Positions 48,026-56,762 of a stretch of DNA of 64,000 nt are shown piece by piece. A program made the translations under genes and the position numbers. Location: the NCBI GenBank assembly GCA_963839815.1, contig CAWIWF010000006.1, forward strand, positions 434,001-498,000. Direction: 5' to 3'. The notes under the pieces are model-generated. The model worked only from the letters and a program-made list of their open reading frames with translations, was not told where the DNA came from and ran no database searches. This DNA is from JACVRM01 sp963839815 (GTDB taxonomy: Bacteria; Actinomycetota; Thermoleophilia; Gaiellales; Gaiellaceae). How positions within the stretch are numbered: the stretch's first letter is position 1; each line of letters begins with the position of its first letter.

Positions 48026-49422
48026 ACGCGGACGCGGACGCCGGCCGGCGTGTAGCCCCGCAGCGTCGCGGTGGCCGTCGCGACCACGCCCTGCGGCCTG
48101 GTCACGATCGTCGCACGGCCGTCCGCGTTGGTCACGACCGCGTTGCCGCGCACCTTCACCCGCGCGCCGGCGACGGGATCGCCCGCGTCGGTCACCCGCA
48201 AGGTGATGCGGCGGAGCGCGACGGTGCCGCGCTTGGTCTGCCGTCGAACGATCCCGGTCGTCAGGCGCAGGGAGAGCCGCGGCAGCACCTGCGTGTGCCA
48301 GTCGGCCGCGTCGCCCGTGATGCCGGTGTGCGCCACCAGGTCGAGCGGGCCTGCCGACCCCTCTCCGTGCAGGGCGGTGGTGGTGCCGGCCGGGACCGGC
48401 GCGTCGAGGCGGGTGGCGGAGCCGAAGCGGGTGGCGGCACGGTTGCTGCGGGCGGCCAGGTAGCGCTCGCCGCTCGACCAGAAGAGCCACAGGCGGCCCT
48501 CGGGGCCGGCGGCCAGGCCGACCGTGCCGAGCTTGCTGCCGCGCACGACCACCAGCGGAGTGCGCCCGAGGCGCATCAGGTTCACGCTGGAGACGGTCGG
48601 GTGACCGGCCGTGTACGCGATGAAGACGCCGGGTGCTCCGAGGCGGCCGCTGAGCGCCGTGCGCTGCAGGGGCACCCTCGCGGCGGACAGGTCCGCGCTG
48701 GCCGAGCCGGGCACGGGGGAGCGTGCGCCGACCAGCCCGGCGCCCGCGAGCTGCTGCGTCCAGAGGCCGGCAGTGCCCCGCGCGCTGGAGAACCAGCCGA
48801 GGACGAGGTCGCCCGAGACACCGTCGGCGGCGAGCTCCGGGAGGGCCGCGCAGCAGGACGGCTCGTAGCGGACGTCGCCTGCCGCTGCGGCCACCCGCGC
48901 CGCGTTCGGGCTGTCGGGCGAGTCGCCCTGGGCGGCCGCGACACTCGTGCCGCTCGCGACCGCGCCGATGCCGTTTGCCGTGGCGGCACCGGCACTCGAG
49001 CTGAAGGCTGCCGGTGCCGACCAGGCCGCGCCGCCGTTCGTCGAGGTCGACGAGACGATCACCCCGGAGAGCGCGTCGCCGGGAGCCTTGACCCCGCCCC
49101 AGAGCGCGCGCAGCGTCGTGCCGCTCGCGACCAGCTCGACGCGCGGATTGATCCGCTGCCAGGCCCGGGCGATCACGACCGGGCTGCCGAGCAGGGCCCC
49201 GGCCGGAGAGACCGCCTGGTGGACGAGCTCGTCGCCTCCGGTCGCGGCTCGCTGCCACGCGAGATGCAGCGTCCCGTCCGGTGTGCGAGCGAGCCCCGGC
49301 TCGGCCGCCGCTGCGTTGCCGGCGTGCACCCGCGTCCAGGTACCCGGCGGCCCGCCTCCCGCGACGGCGGGCAGGCTGAGGACGACGGCGGCGAGCAGGC
49401 TGACGGTGACGCGGCGAGCCAC
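48022..49422 (-). CDS. Secreted beta-propeller-like protein with Ig-like C-terminus
   Basis: A 466-aa exported protein. Signal VTVSLLAAVVLSLPAVAGG. The central part has repeated strands with sialidase/BNR-like spacing (GLARTPDGTLHLAWQRA; GVIVSSTSTNGGAAWSAPAA; GPEGRLWLFWSS), suggesting a beta-propeller. A CCAAL pair of cysteines sits mid-chain. The C-terminal 80 residues (LRRITLRVTDAGDPVAGARV, KVRGNAVVTNADGRATI) are a carboxypeptidase-regulatory/Ig-like fold. Likely binds glycans or surfaces; no catalytic Arg/Asp set could be confirmed. Confidence 0.7.
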   Translation of the reverse strand: MARRVTVSLLAAVVLSLPAVAGGGPPGTWTRVHAGNAAAAEPGLARTPDGTLHLAWQRAATGGDELVHQAVSPAGALLGSPVVIARAWQRINPRVELVASGTTLRALWGGVKAPGDALSGVIVSSTSTNGGAAWSAPAAFSSSAGAATANGIGAVASGTSVAAAQGDSPDSPNAARVAAAAGDVRYEPSCCAALPELAADGVSGDLVLGWFSSARGTAGLWTQQLAGAGLVGARSPVPGSASADLSAARVPLQRTALSGRLGAPGVFIAYTAGHPTVSSVNLMRLGRTPLVVVRGSKLGTVGLAAGPEGRLWLFWSSGERYLAARSNRAATRFGSATRLDAPVPAGTTTALHGEGSAGPLDLVAHTGITGDAADWHTQVLPRLSLRLTTGIVRRQTKRGTVALRRITLRVTDAGDPVAGARVKVRGNAVVTNADGRATIVTRPQGVVATATATLRGYTPAGVRVRV

Positions 49423-49467
49423 GGTCGAGCGATGGTAGCCGCGGGTTGTTCAGGTTTTTGGGCGTGA

Positions 49468-49473
49468 CAGACT
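49468..49473 (+). promoter_or_regulatory. Leaderless-type -10 for the ATPase gene
   Basis: CAGACT, 7 bases before GTG 49481, with TTGTTC 16 bases upstream as a possible -35. Confidence 0.45.
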
Positions 49474-49480
49474 CGTAGGC

Positions 49481-50056
49481 GTGCGCGGCCTGCCTGTGCC
49501 GGCGACCCCGCTCGTCGGGCGCAAGAAGGAGCTCGCCGACCTGCTTCGGCTCGTGCTCGGTGAGCGGGCCGGAGTGGTGACCCTCACGGGCGCGCGGGGG
49601 ATCGGCAAGACCCGGCTCGCCCTGGAGGTGGCTCTCGTGGCGAGCGCGTCGTTCGAGACGGTGGCGTTCGCGGCGGCTGCCAGCGCGTCCCCGGATCCGC
49701 CGGCAGGCGCGACCTCGCTCCTGGTCTTCGACGACCCCGGCCCGGTCGAGCCCGCAGGCATCAGGGCCTGGCCCGGCCCGATTCTCTGCACGAGTGAACG
49801 TGCGCTCGGCTGGCCGGGCGAGATCGAGTGTCGGGTGCGTCCGCTGCCCCCCGCCCCGGCGGTCGAGCTGCTGCGTCAGCGGCTCGAGGAGCACGCACCG
49901 GCTCTGCTGTTGGAGTACAGGCTCGCGGGGCGCGTCTGCGAGGGCGCCGGCCGGGTCCCACTCCGAATCGAAGAGGTTGCACGCCTCATCGGCGAGCGTG
50001 CACGAGGCGCGCCTGACGCGCCGCAGGAGGAGCTGCTGGCGGGCCTGCTGCCGTGA
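49481..50056 (+). CDS. Compact STAND-type P-loop ATPase module
   Basis: A 191-aa protein. PLVGRKKELADLLRLVLGERAG then VVTLTGARGIGKTRLALEVA is the entry and Walker A of AfsR/LuxR-type STAND regulators; SLLVFDDPG fits Walker B; later helices (RPLPPAPAVELLRQRLEEHA; AGRVPLRIEEVARLIGER) resemble the NB-ARC lid. The normal partners (HTH, TPR, bacterial activator domain) are missing, yet the frame is intact and has its own promoter-like site. It may be a regulatory remnant or a stand-alone switch. Confidence 0.7.
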   Translation: MRGLPVPATPLVGRKKELADLLRLVLGERAGVVTLTGARGIGKTRLALEVALVASASFETVAFAAAASASPDPPAGATSLLVFDDPGPVEPAGIRAWPGPILCTSERALGWPGEIECRVRPLPPAPAVELLRQRLEEHAPALLLEYRLAGRVCEGAGRVPLRIEEVARLIGERARGAPDAPQEELLAGLLP

Positions 50057-50148
50057 GCCGACTAGCCGTCGTGCCCCTCGGACGGCGAGCGCCGGCGGGT
50101 GGCGATGGCCGGAGCCGACGACCGCGACCTCGCCCGGCGCCCGCTCCA

Positions 50149-50154
50149 TAGACT
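50149..50154 (+). promoter_or_regulatory. Leaderless-type -10 for the UbiD-like gene
   Basis: TAGACT, 8 bases before ATG 50163, no SD. Confidence 0.5.
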
Positions 50155-50162
50155 GACGGCTG

Positions 50163-51671
50163 ATGCCGCCTCCCGCCGACCTGCGCGACTGGATCGCGCT
50201 GCTGGAGCGCGAGGGCGAGCTCGTCCGGGTCGGCGCCGAGGTCGACCCGCACCTCGAGGTCACCGAGATCGTCGACCGCACCGTCAAGGCCGGCGGCCCG
50301 GCGCTGCTCTTCGAGCGGCCGAAGGGCTCGCAGCACCCATTGCTGATCAACCAGTTCGGCACCGAGCGGCGCATGTGCATGGCCTTCGGCGTCGAGCGGC
50401 TCGACGACGTCGCAGCCCGGCTCGAGGACGTGCTCGAGATGCAGCCGCCGCAGGGGCTCGCCGAGAAGGTGCGCGGGCTCAAGAAGCTGAAGTCGATCGC
50501 CGACTCCCGCCCGAAGAGCGTCAGGCGCGGCGCCTGCCAGGAGATCGTGCTCACCGGAGACGAGGTCGATCTCTCGCTGCTGCCCGTGCAAACGTGCTGG
50601 CCGGGCGACGGCGGGCCGTTCATCACGCTGCCGGCCGTGATCACCGCCGACCCGAGGACCGGGACGCGCAACGTCGGCATGTACCGCATGCAGGTGCGCG
50701 ACGAGCGCTCGACGCTGATGCACTGGCAGATTCACAAGGACGGGCGCATGGACTATCTGGCGACGGACGGCCGGCTCGAGGTCGCAGTCGCGCTCGGGCT
50801 CGACCCGGTCGCCGCCTACTCGGCGTCGGCGCCGCTGCCGAAGCACATCGACGAGTTCATGCTCGCCGGCTTTCTCAAGGGCGAGCCGGTCGAGCTGGTC
50901 AAGGCGAAGACGGTCGACCTGGAGGTGCCCGCGAGCGCCGAGATCGTGCTCGAGGGGTACGTCCAGCGGGGCGACGAGGCGCCAGAGGGGCCGTTCGGCG
51001 ACCACACCGGCTACTACACCGGCGTCGAGCCGTTCCCGGTCTTCCACGTGACGGCGATGACGATGCGCGAGGGCGCCATCTACCCCTCGATCGTCGTCGG
51101 CAAGCCGCCGGCCGAGGACGCCTGGCTCGGCAAGGCGACCGAGCGGATCTTCCTGCCGGCCGTGCGCATGACACTGCCCGAGATCGTCGACTACGACCTG
51201 CCGGTGGCGGGCGCCTTCCACAACTGCGTGATCGTCTCGATCCGCAAGGCGTTCCCCGGGCACGCGAAGAAGGTCATGCACGCGATCTGGGGCCTCGGGA
51301 TGCTGTCGCTCTCGAAGTCGATCGTCGTCGTCGACGAGCACGTGGATGTCCACGACTACGAGCAGGTCTTCTTCTACGTCGGCGCCAACGTCGACCCGAA
51401 GCGCGACGTCGTCATCACCGAGGGGCCGCTCGACCACCTCGACCACGCGCCGACCCTGCAGTTCGTCGGCGGCAAGCTCGGCATCGACGCCACCGCAAAG
51501 GGTCCGCTCGAGGGCACGCGCGAGTGGCCGCCCGAGATCGAGATGACGCCGGAGGTGCGCGAGCTCGTCGACCGCCGCTGGTCCGAGTACGGCCTCGGTC
51601 AGGCGCGAGACGCCCAAAACGGCCGCCGTGCAGGCGCTCTGCGGCGGCTGCTGCCGGGGAGCCCTCGCTGA
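50163..51671 (+). CDS. ubiD: UbiD-family decarboxylase, probable menaquinone late step
   Basis: A 502-aa prenyl-FMN-dependent decarboxylase: LRDWIALLEREGELVRVGAEVDP, TRNVGMYRMQVRD, EIVLEGYVQRGDEAPEGPFGDHTGYYT (Glu-rich active-site loop, two parts) and SIVVVDEHVDVHDYEQVFFYV. Needs the prenylated flavin made by UbiX, which lies at 54423. In the futalosine pathway UbiD-like (MqnL) and UbiX-like (MqnM) proteins remove the naphthoate carboxyl; mqnA, mqnC and mqnE nearby make that role likely. Homology ends before about residue 475; the Arg-rich tail is extra. Confidence 0.9.
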   Translation: MPPPADLRDWIALLEREGELVRVGAEVDPHLEVTEIVDRTVKAGGPALLFERPKGSQHPLLINQFGTERRMCMAFGVERLDDVAARLEDVLEMQPPQGLAEKVRGLKKLKSIADSRPKSVRRGACQEIVLTGDEVDLSLLPVQTCWPGDGGPFITLPAVITADPRTGTRNVGMYRMQVRDERSTLMHWQIHKDGRMDYLATDGRLEVAVALGLDPVAAYSASAPLPKHIDEFMLAGFLKGEPVELVKAKTVDLEVPASAEIVLEGYVQRGDEAPEGPFGDHTGYYTGVEPFPVFHVTAMTMREGAIYPSIVVGKPPAEDAWLGKATERIFLPAVRMTLPEIVDYDLPVAGAFHNCVIVSIRKAFPGHAKKVMHAIWGLGMLSLSKSIVVVDEHVDVHDYEQVFFYVGANVDPKRDVVITEGPLDHLDHAPTLQFVGGKLGIDATAKGPLEGTREWPPEIEMTPEVRELVDRRWSEYGLGQARDAQNGRRAGALRRLLPGSPR

Positions 51672-51709
51672 TGCGCTCGGTCGCAGCGCTTGCAGCGGCT
51701 GTTACGTCG

Positions 51710-51739
51710 TTGACGTGTAAAGATCCTGGCCGCTCTAAT
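51710..51739 (+). promoter_or_regulatory. Sigma-70-type promoter of the bc-complex operon
   Basis: TTGACG (51710-51715), 18-base spacer, TCTAAT (51734-51739), the best -35/-10 pair noted in the window, predicting a leader of about 75 bases before the Rieske GTG. A degraded repeat C-like stretch (CTTGCAGCGGCTGTTAC) lies just upstream. Confidence 0.7.
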
Positions 51740-51821
51740 CCACGGAGACGCCCGACGCACGCGCGCGGGCACACGCGAAGGAGGCTCGGGGACACTGGCT
51801 GAGGGCGACGGAGGGCCGCAC

Positions 51822-52760
51822 GTGCCGGGGCCGACGATCTGGCCGATCGGCTTCGCCATTGGCATCGTCTGCGTGCTCGCCGGCCTGATCGTGAGCACGT
51901 TCGCGGTCGGCGCCGGCGTCGTCATCGCGATCGTCTTCGGCTTCCTCTGGATCAGGGAGGCGACGCGCGAGTTCCGCGGTGACGCAGGCCACGCCTCCGG
52001 TGTCGCTCCGGGGACGGCTGCGCCCGCCGGCGCCGCGGCTCCGGCTGCCGAGGGCGAGGCCGCGCTGCCCGTCATGAGCGACGAGGAGATCGAGCGCTTT
52101 CCGCGCAGCAAGTTCCTCGAGCTCAGCACGCTCGGCCTCGGCGGCGTCATCGGCGGCGTCGTCACCGTGCCGGTGCTCGGCTTTGCCGTCCTACCGGCGT
52201 TCGTCGGCCAGGAGTACGAGGACGTCAACCTCGGCCCGCTCGACAACTTCCCCGAGGGCCAGTTCATCATCACCACTTTCATGCAGGACCCGTCCGCCGG
52301 CGAGGTCTCGCGCCGCACCGCCTACATCCGCTTCAACGGCGACGTCGACGGCCAGCCGAGCTTCACGATCGTCTCCAATCGCTGCGCGCACCTCGGCTGC
52401 CCGGTGCAGCCCAACGGCCTGATCGAGGACGACGCCGGCAAGGAGGTCCCCGTCGAGCTGAACGGCCGGCGCACCACGGTGGCTCTGACGCCCGTCGACC
52501 CGACCGGCTTCGGCTGCCCCTGCCACGGCGGCCAGTACGACAGCGAGGGCAACCGCACGGCCGGGCCGCCCGTGCGCGCGCTCGACCGCTTCGAGTACTC
52601 GATCCGCGACGGCAACCTCATCCTCGGCAAGCCCTACAGCGTCGGCCAGGTGGTCGGCCAGGCCGGCGATGCGACCATCGAGGCCTACGAGCTCACCGGT
52701 CCCGGCCAGCACGTCGACGGGATCGAGGCCTGGCTCTACCCCCTGCAGCCGCCGCGATGA
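51822..52760 (+). CDS. qcrA: Rieske iron-sulfur protein of menaquinol:cytochrome c reductase
   Basis: A 312-aa protein with two N-terminal membrane helices (about 5-45), an Ala/Gly/Glu linker, a third helix preceded by PRSKFLELSTLG (about 95-130), and an extracytoplasmic Rieske domain. The [2Fe-2S] ligands are in CAHLGC and CPCHGG, but the two motifs are 38 residues apart, about twice the usual spacing, because of an inserted charged stretch. It moves electrons from menaquinol to the c-type haem. First gene of the bc operon; needs the SUF pathway. The GTG start has no strong SD. Confidence 0.92.
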   Translation: MPGPTIWPIGFAIGIVCVLAGLIVSTFAVGAGVVIAIVFGFLWIREATREFRGDAGHASGVAPGTAAPAGAAAPAAEGEAALPVMSDEEIERFPRSKFLELSTLGLGGVIGGVVTVPVLGFAVLPAFVGQEYEDVNLGPLDNFPEGQFIITTFMQDPSAGEVSRRTAYIRFNGDVDGQPSFTIVSNRCAHLGCPVQPNGLIEDDAGKEVPVELNGRRTTVALTPVDPTGFGCPCHGGQYDSEGNRTAGPPVRALDRFEYSIRDGNLILGKPYSVGQVVGQAGDATIEAYELTGPGQHVDGIEAWLYPLQPPR

Positions 52761-52774
52761 CGAGGACTCGCTAG

Positions 52775-53578
52775 ATGCCCCCGCTCCAGGCCCGCACCAA
52801 GTCGCCGCGCCGCCAGCAGATCGAGGCGCTCGCGCTGTACCCGCTCGACTGGCTCGAGGAGCGCTCAGGTCTCGTCGGCGGCGTCAAGTACTTCCTCTTC
52901 CGCAAGGTGCCGGGGGACACGGGCTTCTTCCACACGCTCGGCTCGGCCACGCTGACGGCCTTCATCGTGCAGCTCTTGACCGGCGCGATCCTGGCGATGT
53001 ACTACAAGCCGGACCCGGACGCGGCCTACGAGTCGATCCAGTTCATCACCAACGAGCTGACGCTCGGCTGGCTGGTGCGCGGCATGCATCGCTGGGGCGC
53101 CAGCGTCTTCATCATCCTCATGTTCTTCCACATGGCGCGCGTCTTCCTGTTCGGCGCCTACAAGTACCCGCGCGAGCTCAACTGGATCATCGGCGTGCTG
53201 CTGCTGATCCTCGGCATGCTCGAGGGGTTCACCGGCTACCTGCTGCCGTGGGATCAGACCGCGTACTGGGCCACCGTCGTCGGCATCAACCTGAACGGGA
53301 CGGCGCCGTTCGCCGGCGAGTTCCTCTCCCAGTTCCTGCGCTCCGGCTCCGAGATCGGCGGTGACACGCTGACGCGGTTCTACGCCATGCACATGCTGCT
53401 GATCCCGGGCGCGCTGATGGCACTGATCGGGCTGCACCTGTACCTCGTCATCCGGCTCGGCGTCAGCTCGCCGCCATGGTCGCCCGACGCCGCCGGCGCC
53501 GACCGGCCGGAGACCGAGCCGAGCGGGCGGCAGGGGCTGATCGCGCCCTCGGCGCGCGGGGGAGCGCGGCGGCGATGA
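52775..53578 (+). CDS. qcrB: Cytochrome b subunit of the bc complex
   Basis: A 267-aa b6-type cytochrome with four helices. Haem-ligand His in GMHRWGASVFIILMFFHMARVF and FYAMHMLLIPGALMALIGLHLYLV; quinone-site segment GFTGYLLPWDQTAYWA. The split b6 plus subunit IV arrangement is of Bacillus/chloroplast type. ATG lies 12 bases after the Rieske stop, and the stop overlaps the next ATG (ATGA). It oxidises menaquinol across the membrane. Confidence 0.94.
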   Translation: MPPLQARTKSPRRQQIEALALYPLDWLEERSGLVGGVKYFLFRKVPGDTGFFHTLGSATLTAFIVQLLTGAILAMYYKPDPDAAYESIQFITNELTLGWLVRGMHRWGASVFIILMFFHMARVFLFGAYKYPRELNWIIGVLLLILGMLEGFTGYLLPWDQTAYWATVVGINLNGTAPFAGEFLSQFLRSGSEIGGDTLTRFYAMHMLLIPGALMALIGLHLYLVIRLGVSSPPWSPDAAGADRPETEPSGRQGLIAPSARGGARRR

Positions 53579-54408
53579 GCCGGGCGCAGGACGAGCGGCG
53601 CGAGCAGTTCAAGCGCTACAAGCGCGACGTCGACGAGCGGGGCAAGCCGTTCTTCCCGTACGCGATGTTCCACGACACGGTCATGAGCCTGGTCGTGGTC
53701 TGCGTCATCGTCGGCCTGTCCGTGGTCTGGTACGTGACCTCGGGCGAGACCGCGGGCGAGGAGGGTGCGGGCTGGCTCGGGCCGCGCTACACGGAGGAGG
53801 CGGACCCGGGGACGACCAGCTTCATCCCGCGGCCCGACTGGTACTTCTTCTTCCTCTTCTACCTGCTGCGGATCTTCGACGACCCGAACGCGGTCATCCT
53901 CGGCACGGTCGGCGTCCCGACGATCGCGATGATCCTGCTCTTCGCGCTGCCGTTCCTCGACCGGCGGCGCGAGCGCCGGCTGTTGCGGCGGCCCGTCGCG
54001 ATCGTGGCGGCGGCGCTGACGGCGACGACGATGGGAGTGCTCACCTACAAGGGCGCGACGGTGCGCGAGACGCTCGGCGCAGGCGAAGAGCTCGTCGACC
54101 AGTGGGTGCAGACCAACAACCTGCCCGACGAGGCGCGCGAGGGCGCGCTCATCTTCGCCGGCAGCGGCTGCATGCAGTGCCACACGTACCTCGGCTCCGG
54201 CTCGGCCAACCTGGGCGCGCCCGAGCTGACCGACATCGGCGCGCAGGACGGCAAGAACGAGCAGTACTTCGCGCGGTACGTGGCCAACCCGCGCCAGTTC
54301 GGCAACAACGTCATGCAGCAGTACGGCGAGGAGTTCGGCGGCAGCCTCGACGACGAGGAGCTCCAGCAGGTCGCGACGTTCCTCGCGGCGTCAAAGGGCG
54401 GCGGCTAG
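53575..54408 (+). CDS. qcrC: bc complex subunit IV fused to cytochrome c
   Basis: A 277-aa fusion. Residues 20-170 are subunit IV-like: FFPYAMFHDTVMSLVVVCVIV, then RPDWYFFFLFYLLRIF with the PDWY form of the PEWY quinol-site motif, and two further helices. Residues about 185-277 form a class-I cytochrome c with CMQCH and Met in NNVMQQYGEEFGG. This is the Bacillus QcrC plan. ATG overlaps the cytochrome b stop. Confidence 0.93.
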   Translation: MSRAQDERREQFKRYKRDVDERGKPFFPYAMFHDTVMSLVVVCVIVGLSVVWYVTSGETAGEEGAGWLGPRYTEEADPGTTSFIPRPDWYFFFLFYLLRIFDDPNAVILGTVGVPTIAMILLFALPFLDRRRERRLLRRPVAIVAAALTATTMGVLTYKGATVRETLGAGEELVDQWVQTNNLPDEAREGALIFAGSGCMQCHTYLGSGSANLGAPELTDIGAQDGKNEQYFARYVANPRQFGNNVMQQYGEEFGGSLDDEELQQVATFLAASKGGG

Positions 54409-54422
54409 CCCGCCGGGGGGCA

Positions 54423-55010
54423 GTGCGCGTCTTCCTCGGGGTGACCGGCGGCTCGGGCGCGCCCTATGCTGCACGGCTGCTGCGCGCGCTGGTCGAGGCG
54501 GACGTCGAGGTCGGCGTCTGCGCGTCCTCGGCCGGGATCCAGGTGATCGCGACGGAGCTGTACGGCGACGCCACCTTGCCCCGCGACGAGGTGCTCGCGC
54601 GGTTCCTCGAGCCGGCGGGCGGCGCGGTGACGGCGTACGACCCGACGGACTACGGCTCGCCGTACGCCAGCGGCTCGGCCCGGGTCGGCGGCTACGTCGT
54701 CTGCCCGTGCTCGATGGCGACGGCGGGCACGATCGCCGCCGGCGGCGAGGCGAACCTCATCCACCGGGCGGCCAACGTGGCGCTGAAGGAAGGCCGGCGG
54801 CTCGTGCTCGTGCCGCGCGAGACGCCGCTCTCGGACATCCACCTCGAGAACCTGCTGCGGCTGCGGCGGGCGGGGGCGGTGATCCTCTTCGCCGCGCCCG
54901 GCTTCTACCACGGCGCCGACTCGGTCGAGCAGCTCGTGGACTTCATCGTCGGCCGCTGCCTCGACCAGCTCGGCGTCGAGCAGGCGCTCGTCCCCGAGTG
55001 GGGCTCGTGA
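54423..55010 (+). CDS. ubiX: UbiX-family flavin prenyltransferase
   Basis: A 195-aa flavoprotein: RVFLGVTGGSGAPYAARLLRAL (FMN loop GASGAxYA variant), CPCSMATAGTIAAGGEANLI, RAANVALKEGRRLVLVPRETP and AAPGFYHGADSVEQLVDFIVGR. It joins dimethylallyl phosphate to FMN to make the prFMN cofactor for the UbiD-like enzyme. GTG 54423 gives the family length. It lies immediately after the bc operon, an arrangement that ties cofactor, quinone synthesis and quinone use. Confidence 0.93.
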   Translation: MRVFLGVTGGSGAPYAARLLRALVEADVEVGVCASSAGIQVIATELYGDATLPRDEVLARFLEPAGGAVTAYDPTDYGSPYASGSARVGGYVVCPCSMATAGTIAAGGEANLIHRAANVALKEGRRLVLVPRETPLSDIHLENLLRLRRAGAVILFAAPGFYHGADSVEQLVDFIVGRCLDQLGVEQALVPEWGS

Positions 55011-55104
55011 GCCGCCGCGGGACGGGTGTCAGCACGGCGGTGCTCGCCGCCGGCCGCGGTCGCTTCGGTAGCGCGCCGCGGCAGCGGCGTCACACCTCCC
55101 TTCC

Positions 55105-55857
55105 ATGGACAGTCTTTGTTACGAGCCGCGGCGCGGGGCAGGCGTGACAGGGACGGTCCCGGTGAAGGAGGAGCCCCGCCACGACACCGGCGTGCTTCCG
55201 CCCGCCGAGGTGCGATCCATGTTCGACCGCATCGCGCCCGTCTACGACGCGATGAACCGGTTGATGACCGCCGGGCTCGACCGCCGCTGGCGCCGAGAGA
55301 CCGCCGCCGCGGTGGTGCGCCCCGGTGACCGCGTGCTCGACGCCTGCTGCGGCACCGGCGACCTCGCCCTCGCGGCAGCCGACGCCGGCGGGACGGTCAC
55401 CGGCGCCGACTTCTCCGAGGAGATGCTCGCCCGTGCGCGACGGAAGTCGGACGGCGTCGAGTGGGTCCAGGCCGACGCACTCGCGCTGCCCTGGGAGGAC
55501 GGCAGCTTCGACGCCGCCACCGTCGGCTTCGGCGTGCGGAACCTCGCCGACCTCGAGGCGGGCCTGCGCGAGCTGCGGCGGGTGCTGCGGCCCGGTGGCA
55601 GGCTCGGCGTGCTCGAGATCACGCAGCCGCAGGGAGCGCTGCGGCCGTTCTTCCGGCTCTGGTTCGACCGTGTCGTCCCGCTGGCCGGTCGCATCCTGCC
55701 CGGGGGCGCCGCCTACACCTACCTCCCCGCGAGCGTACGCCGCTTCCCGGGCCCCGACGATCTGGCCGACGCTCTCCGCCGGGCCGGGTTCGGCGACGTC
55801 CACTACCGCCTGTTCGCGGGCGGCATCGTCGCCCTGCACAGCGGGGTGGCCGAGTGA
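55105..55857 (+). CDS. menG: Menaquinone methyltransferase MenG/UbiE
   Basis: A 250-aa SAM methyltransferase: VRSMFDRIAPVYDAMNRLMTAGLDRRWRR (two parts), SAM motif VLDACCGTGDLALAAADAG, ADALALPWEDGSFDAATVGFGVRN, and LRPGGRLGVLEITQP. It methylates demethylmenaquinol. Start uncertain: ATG 55105 or GTG 55144, neither with a good SD; the conserved part begins after both. Its stop overlaps the polyprenyl synthase GTG. Confidence 0.92.
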   Translation: MDSLCYEPRRGAGVTGTVPVKEEPRHDTGVLPPAEVRSMFDRIAPVYDAMNRLMTAGLDRRWRRETAAAVVRPGDRVLDACCGTGDLALAAADAGGTVTGADFSEEMLARARRKSDGVEWVQADALALPWEDGSFDAATVGFGVRNLADLEAGLRELRRVLRPGGRLGVLEITQPQGALRPFFRLWFDRVVPLAGRILPGGAAYTYLPASVRRFPGPDDLADALRRAGFGDVHYRLFAGGIVALHSGVAE

Positions 55858-56762
55858 CTGCCGTTGCAGAGCTCCTCTCGGCCCCAGACCTGCAGGACTA
55901 TCTGGAGACGCTCGAGGAGCGCCTCGCCGACGCGGTCGCGCGCGAGGGAGGCCTCGTCACCGAGGTCGGTATGGAGGCTCTGGCTGCCGGCGGCAAGCGC
56001 CTGCGTCCGCTGCTCGTCTTCCTGACCACGCCGCCCGGCGCCGTCCCGCCCGTCGCCGCCGGCGTCGCCGTCGAGCTCGTGCACATGGCGAGCCTGGTGC
56101 ACGACGACCTGATCGACGGCGCGGAGTTTCGGCGCGGCCGCGCCTCGGCATGGGCACGCCACGGCCCGGCCGCAGCGCGCGCGGCCGGCGACTACCTCTT
56201 CGCGCGCGCCTTCGCAGAGCTCGCCGTGACCGGCGACCGCGAGGCGCTGGCGGTGCTCGCCGACGCCTGTCTGTGCCTGGCGCGGGGCGAAGCGATGCAG
56301 CGCACGCAGGCTCACCGCCCCGACACGAGCGTCGCCGACTACCTGGAGCGGTGCGCCCTCAAGACCGGGAAGCTGTTCGAGGCAGCCTGCGTGCTGGGTG
56401 GCGGGCGTGAGCTCGGTGCGTTCGGTCTGGCACTCGGCGTCGCCTTCCAGATCGCCGACGACATCCTCGACTGCACCGGCGACACGGTCGAGACGGGCAA
56501 AGTCGCCGGCACCGACCTGCGCGAGGGCACGCCGACCCTGCCGCTGCTTCTGGCAGCCCACGAGGACGCCGGCGTGCGGCGGGCGCTCGAGGGCGGCGAG
56601 CTGGACGGGGCGCTCGTCCGTGTGGCCGCGTCCGGCGCCCTCGAGCGGTCACGCCGGGAGGCCGAGCGCTACGCCGAGCGGGCCAGAGCCGCCCTCGATG
56701 GGCATCCCCGCCGCGACGACCTGGCCGCGCTGACCCACGCCGTGGTTGATAGACAGCGGTAG
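55854..56762 (+). CDS. Trans-polyprenyl diphosphate synthase
   Basis: A 302-aa isoprenoid chain-elongating enzyme. First Asp-rich motif in LVHDDLIDGAEFRRG, second in FQIADDILDCTGD, with GGKRLRPLLVFL (diphosphate-binding Lys/Arg) and GDYLFARAFAEL. It makes the isoprenoid tail of menaquinone or carrier lipids; chain length cannot be read directly. GTG overlaps the menG stop (GTGA), and mqnE follows its stop directly. Confidence 0.9.
   Translation: MTAVAELLSAPDLQDYLETLEERLADAVAREGGLVTEVGMEALAAGGKRLRPLLVFLTTPPGAVPPVAAGVAVELVHMASLVHDDLIDGAEFRRGRASAWARHGPAAARAAGDYLFARAFAELAVTGDREALAVLADACLCLARGEAMQRTQAHRPDTSVADYLERCALKTGKLFEAACVLGGGRELGAFGLALGVAFQIADDILDCTGDTVETGKVAGTDLREGTPTLPLLLAAHEDAGVRRALEGGELDGALVRVAASGALERSRREAERYAERARAALDGHPRRDDLAALTHAVVDRQR

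Noticed and set aside
47111..50689. An 1192-codon minus-strand frame
   Set aside because: It crosses hemL, a secreted protein gene and ubiD in antisense or shifted frame; composition is low-complexity Arg/Ala/Gly.
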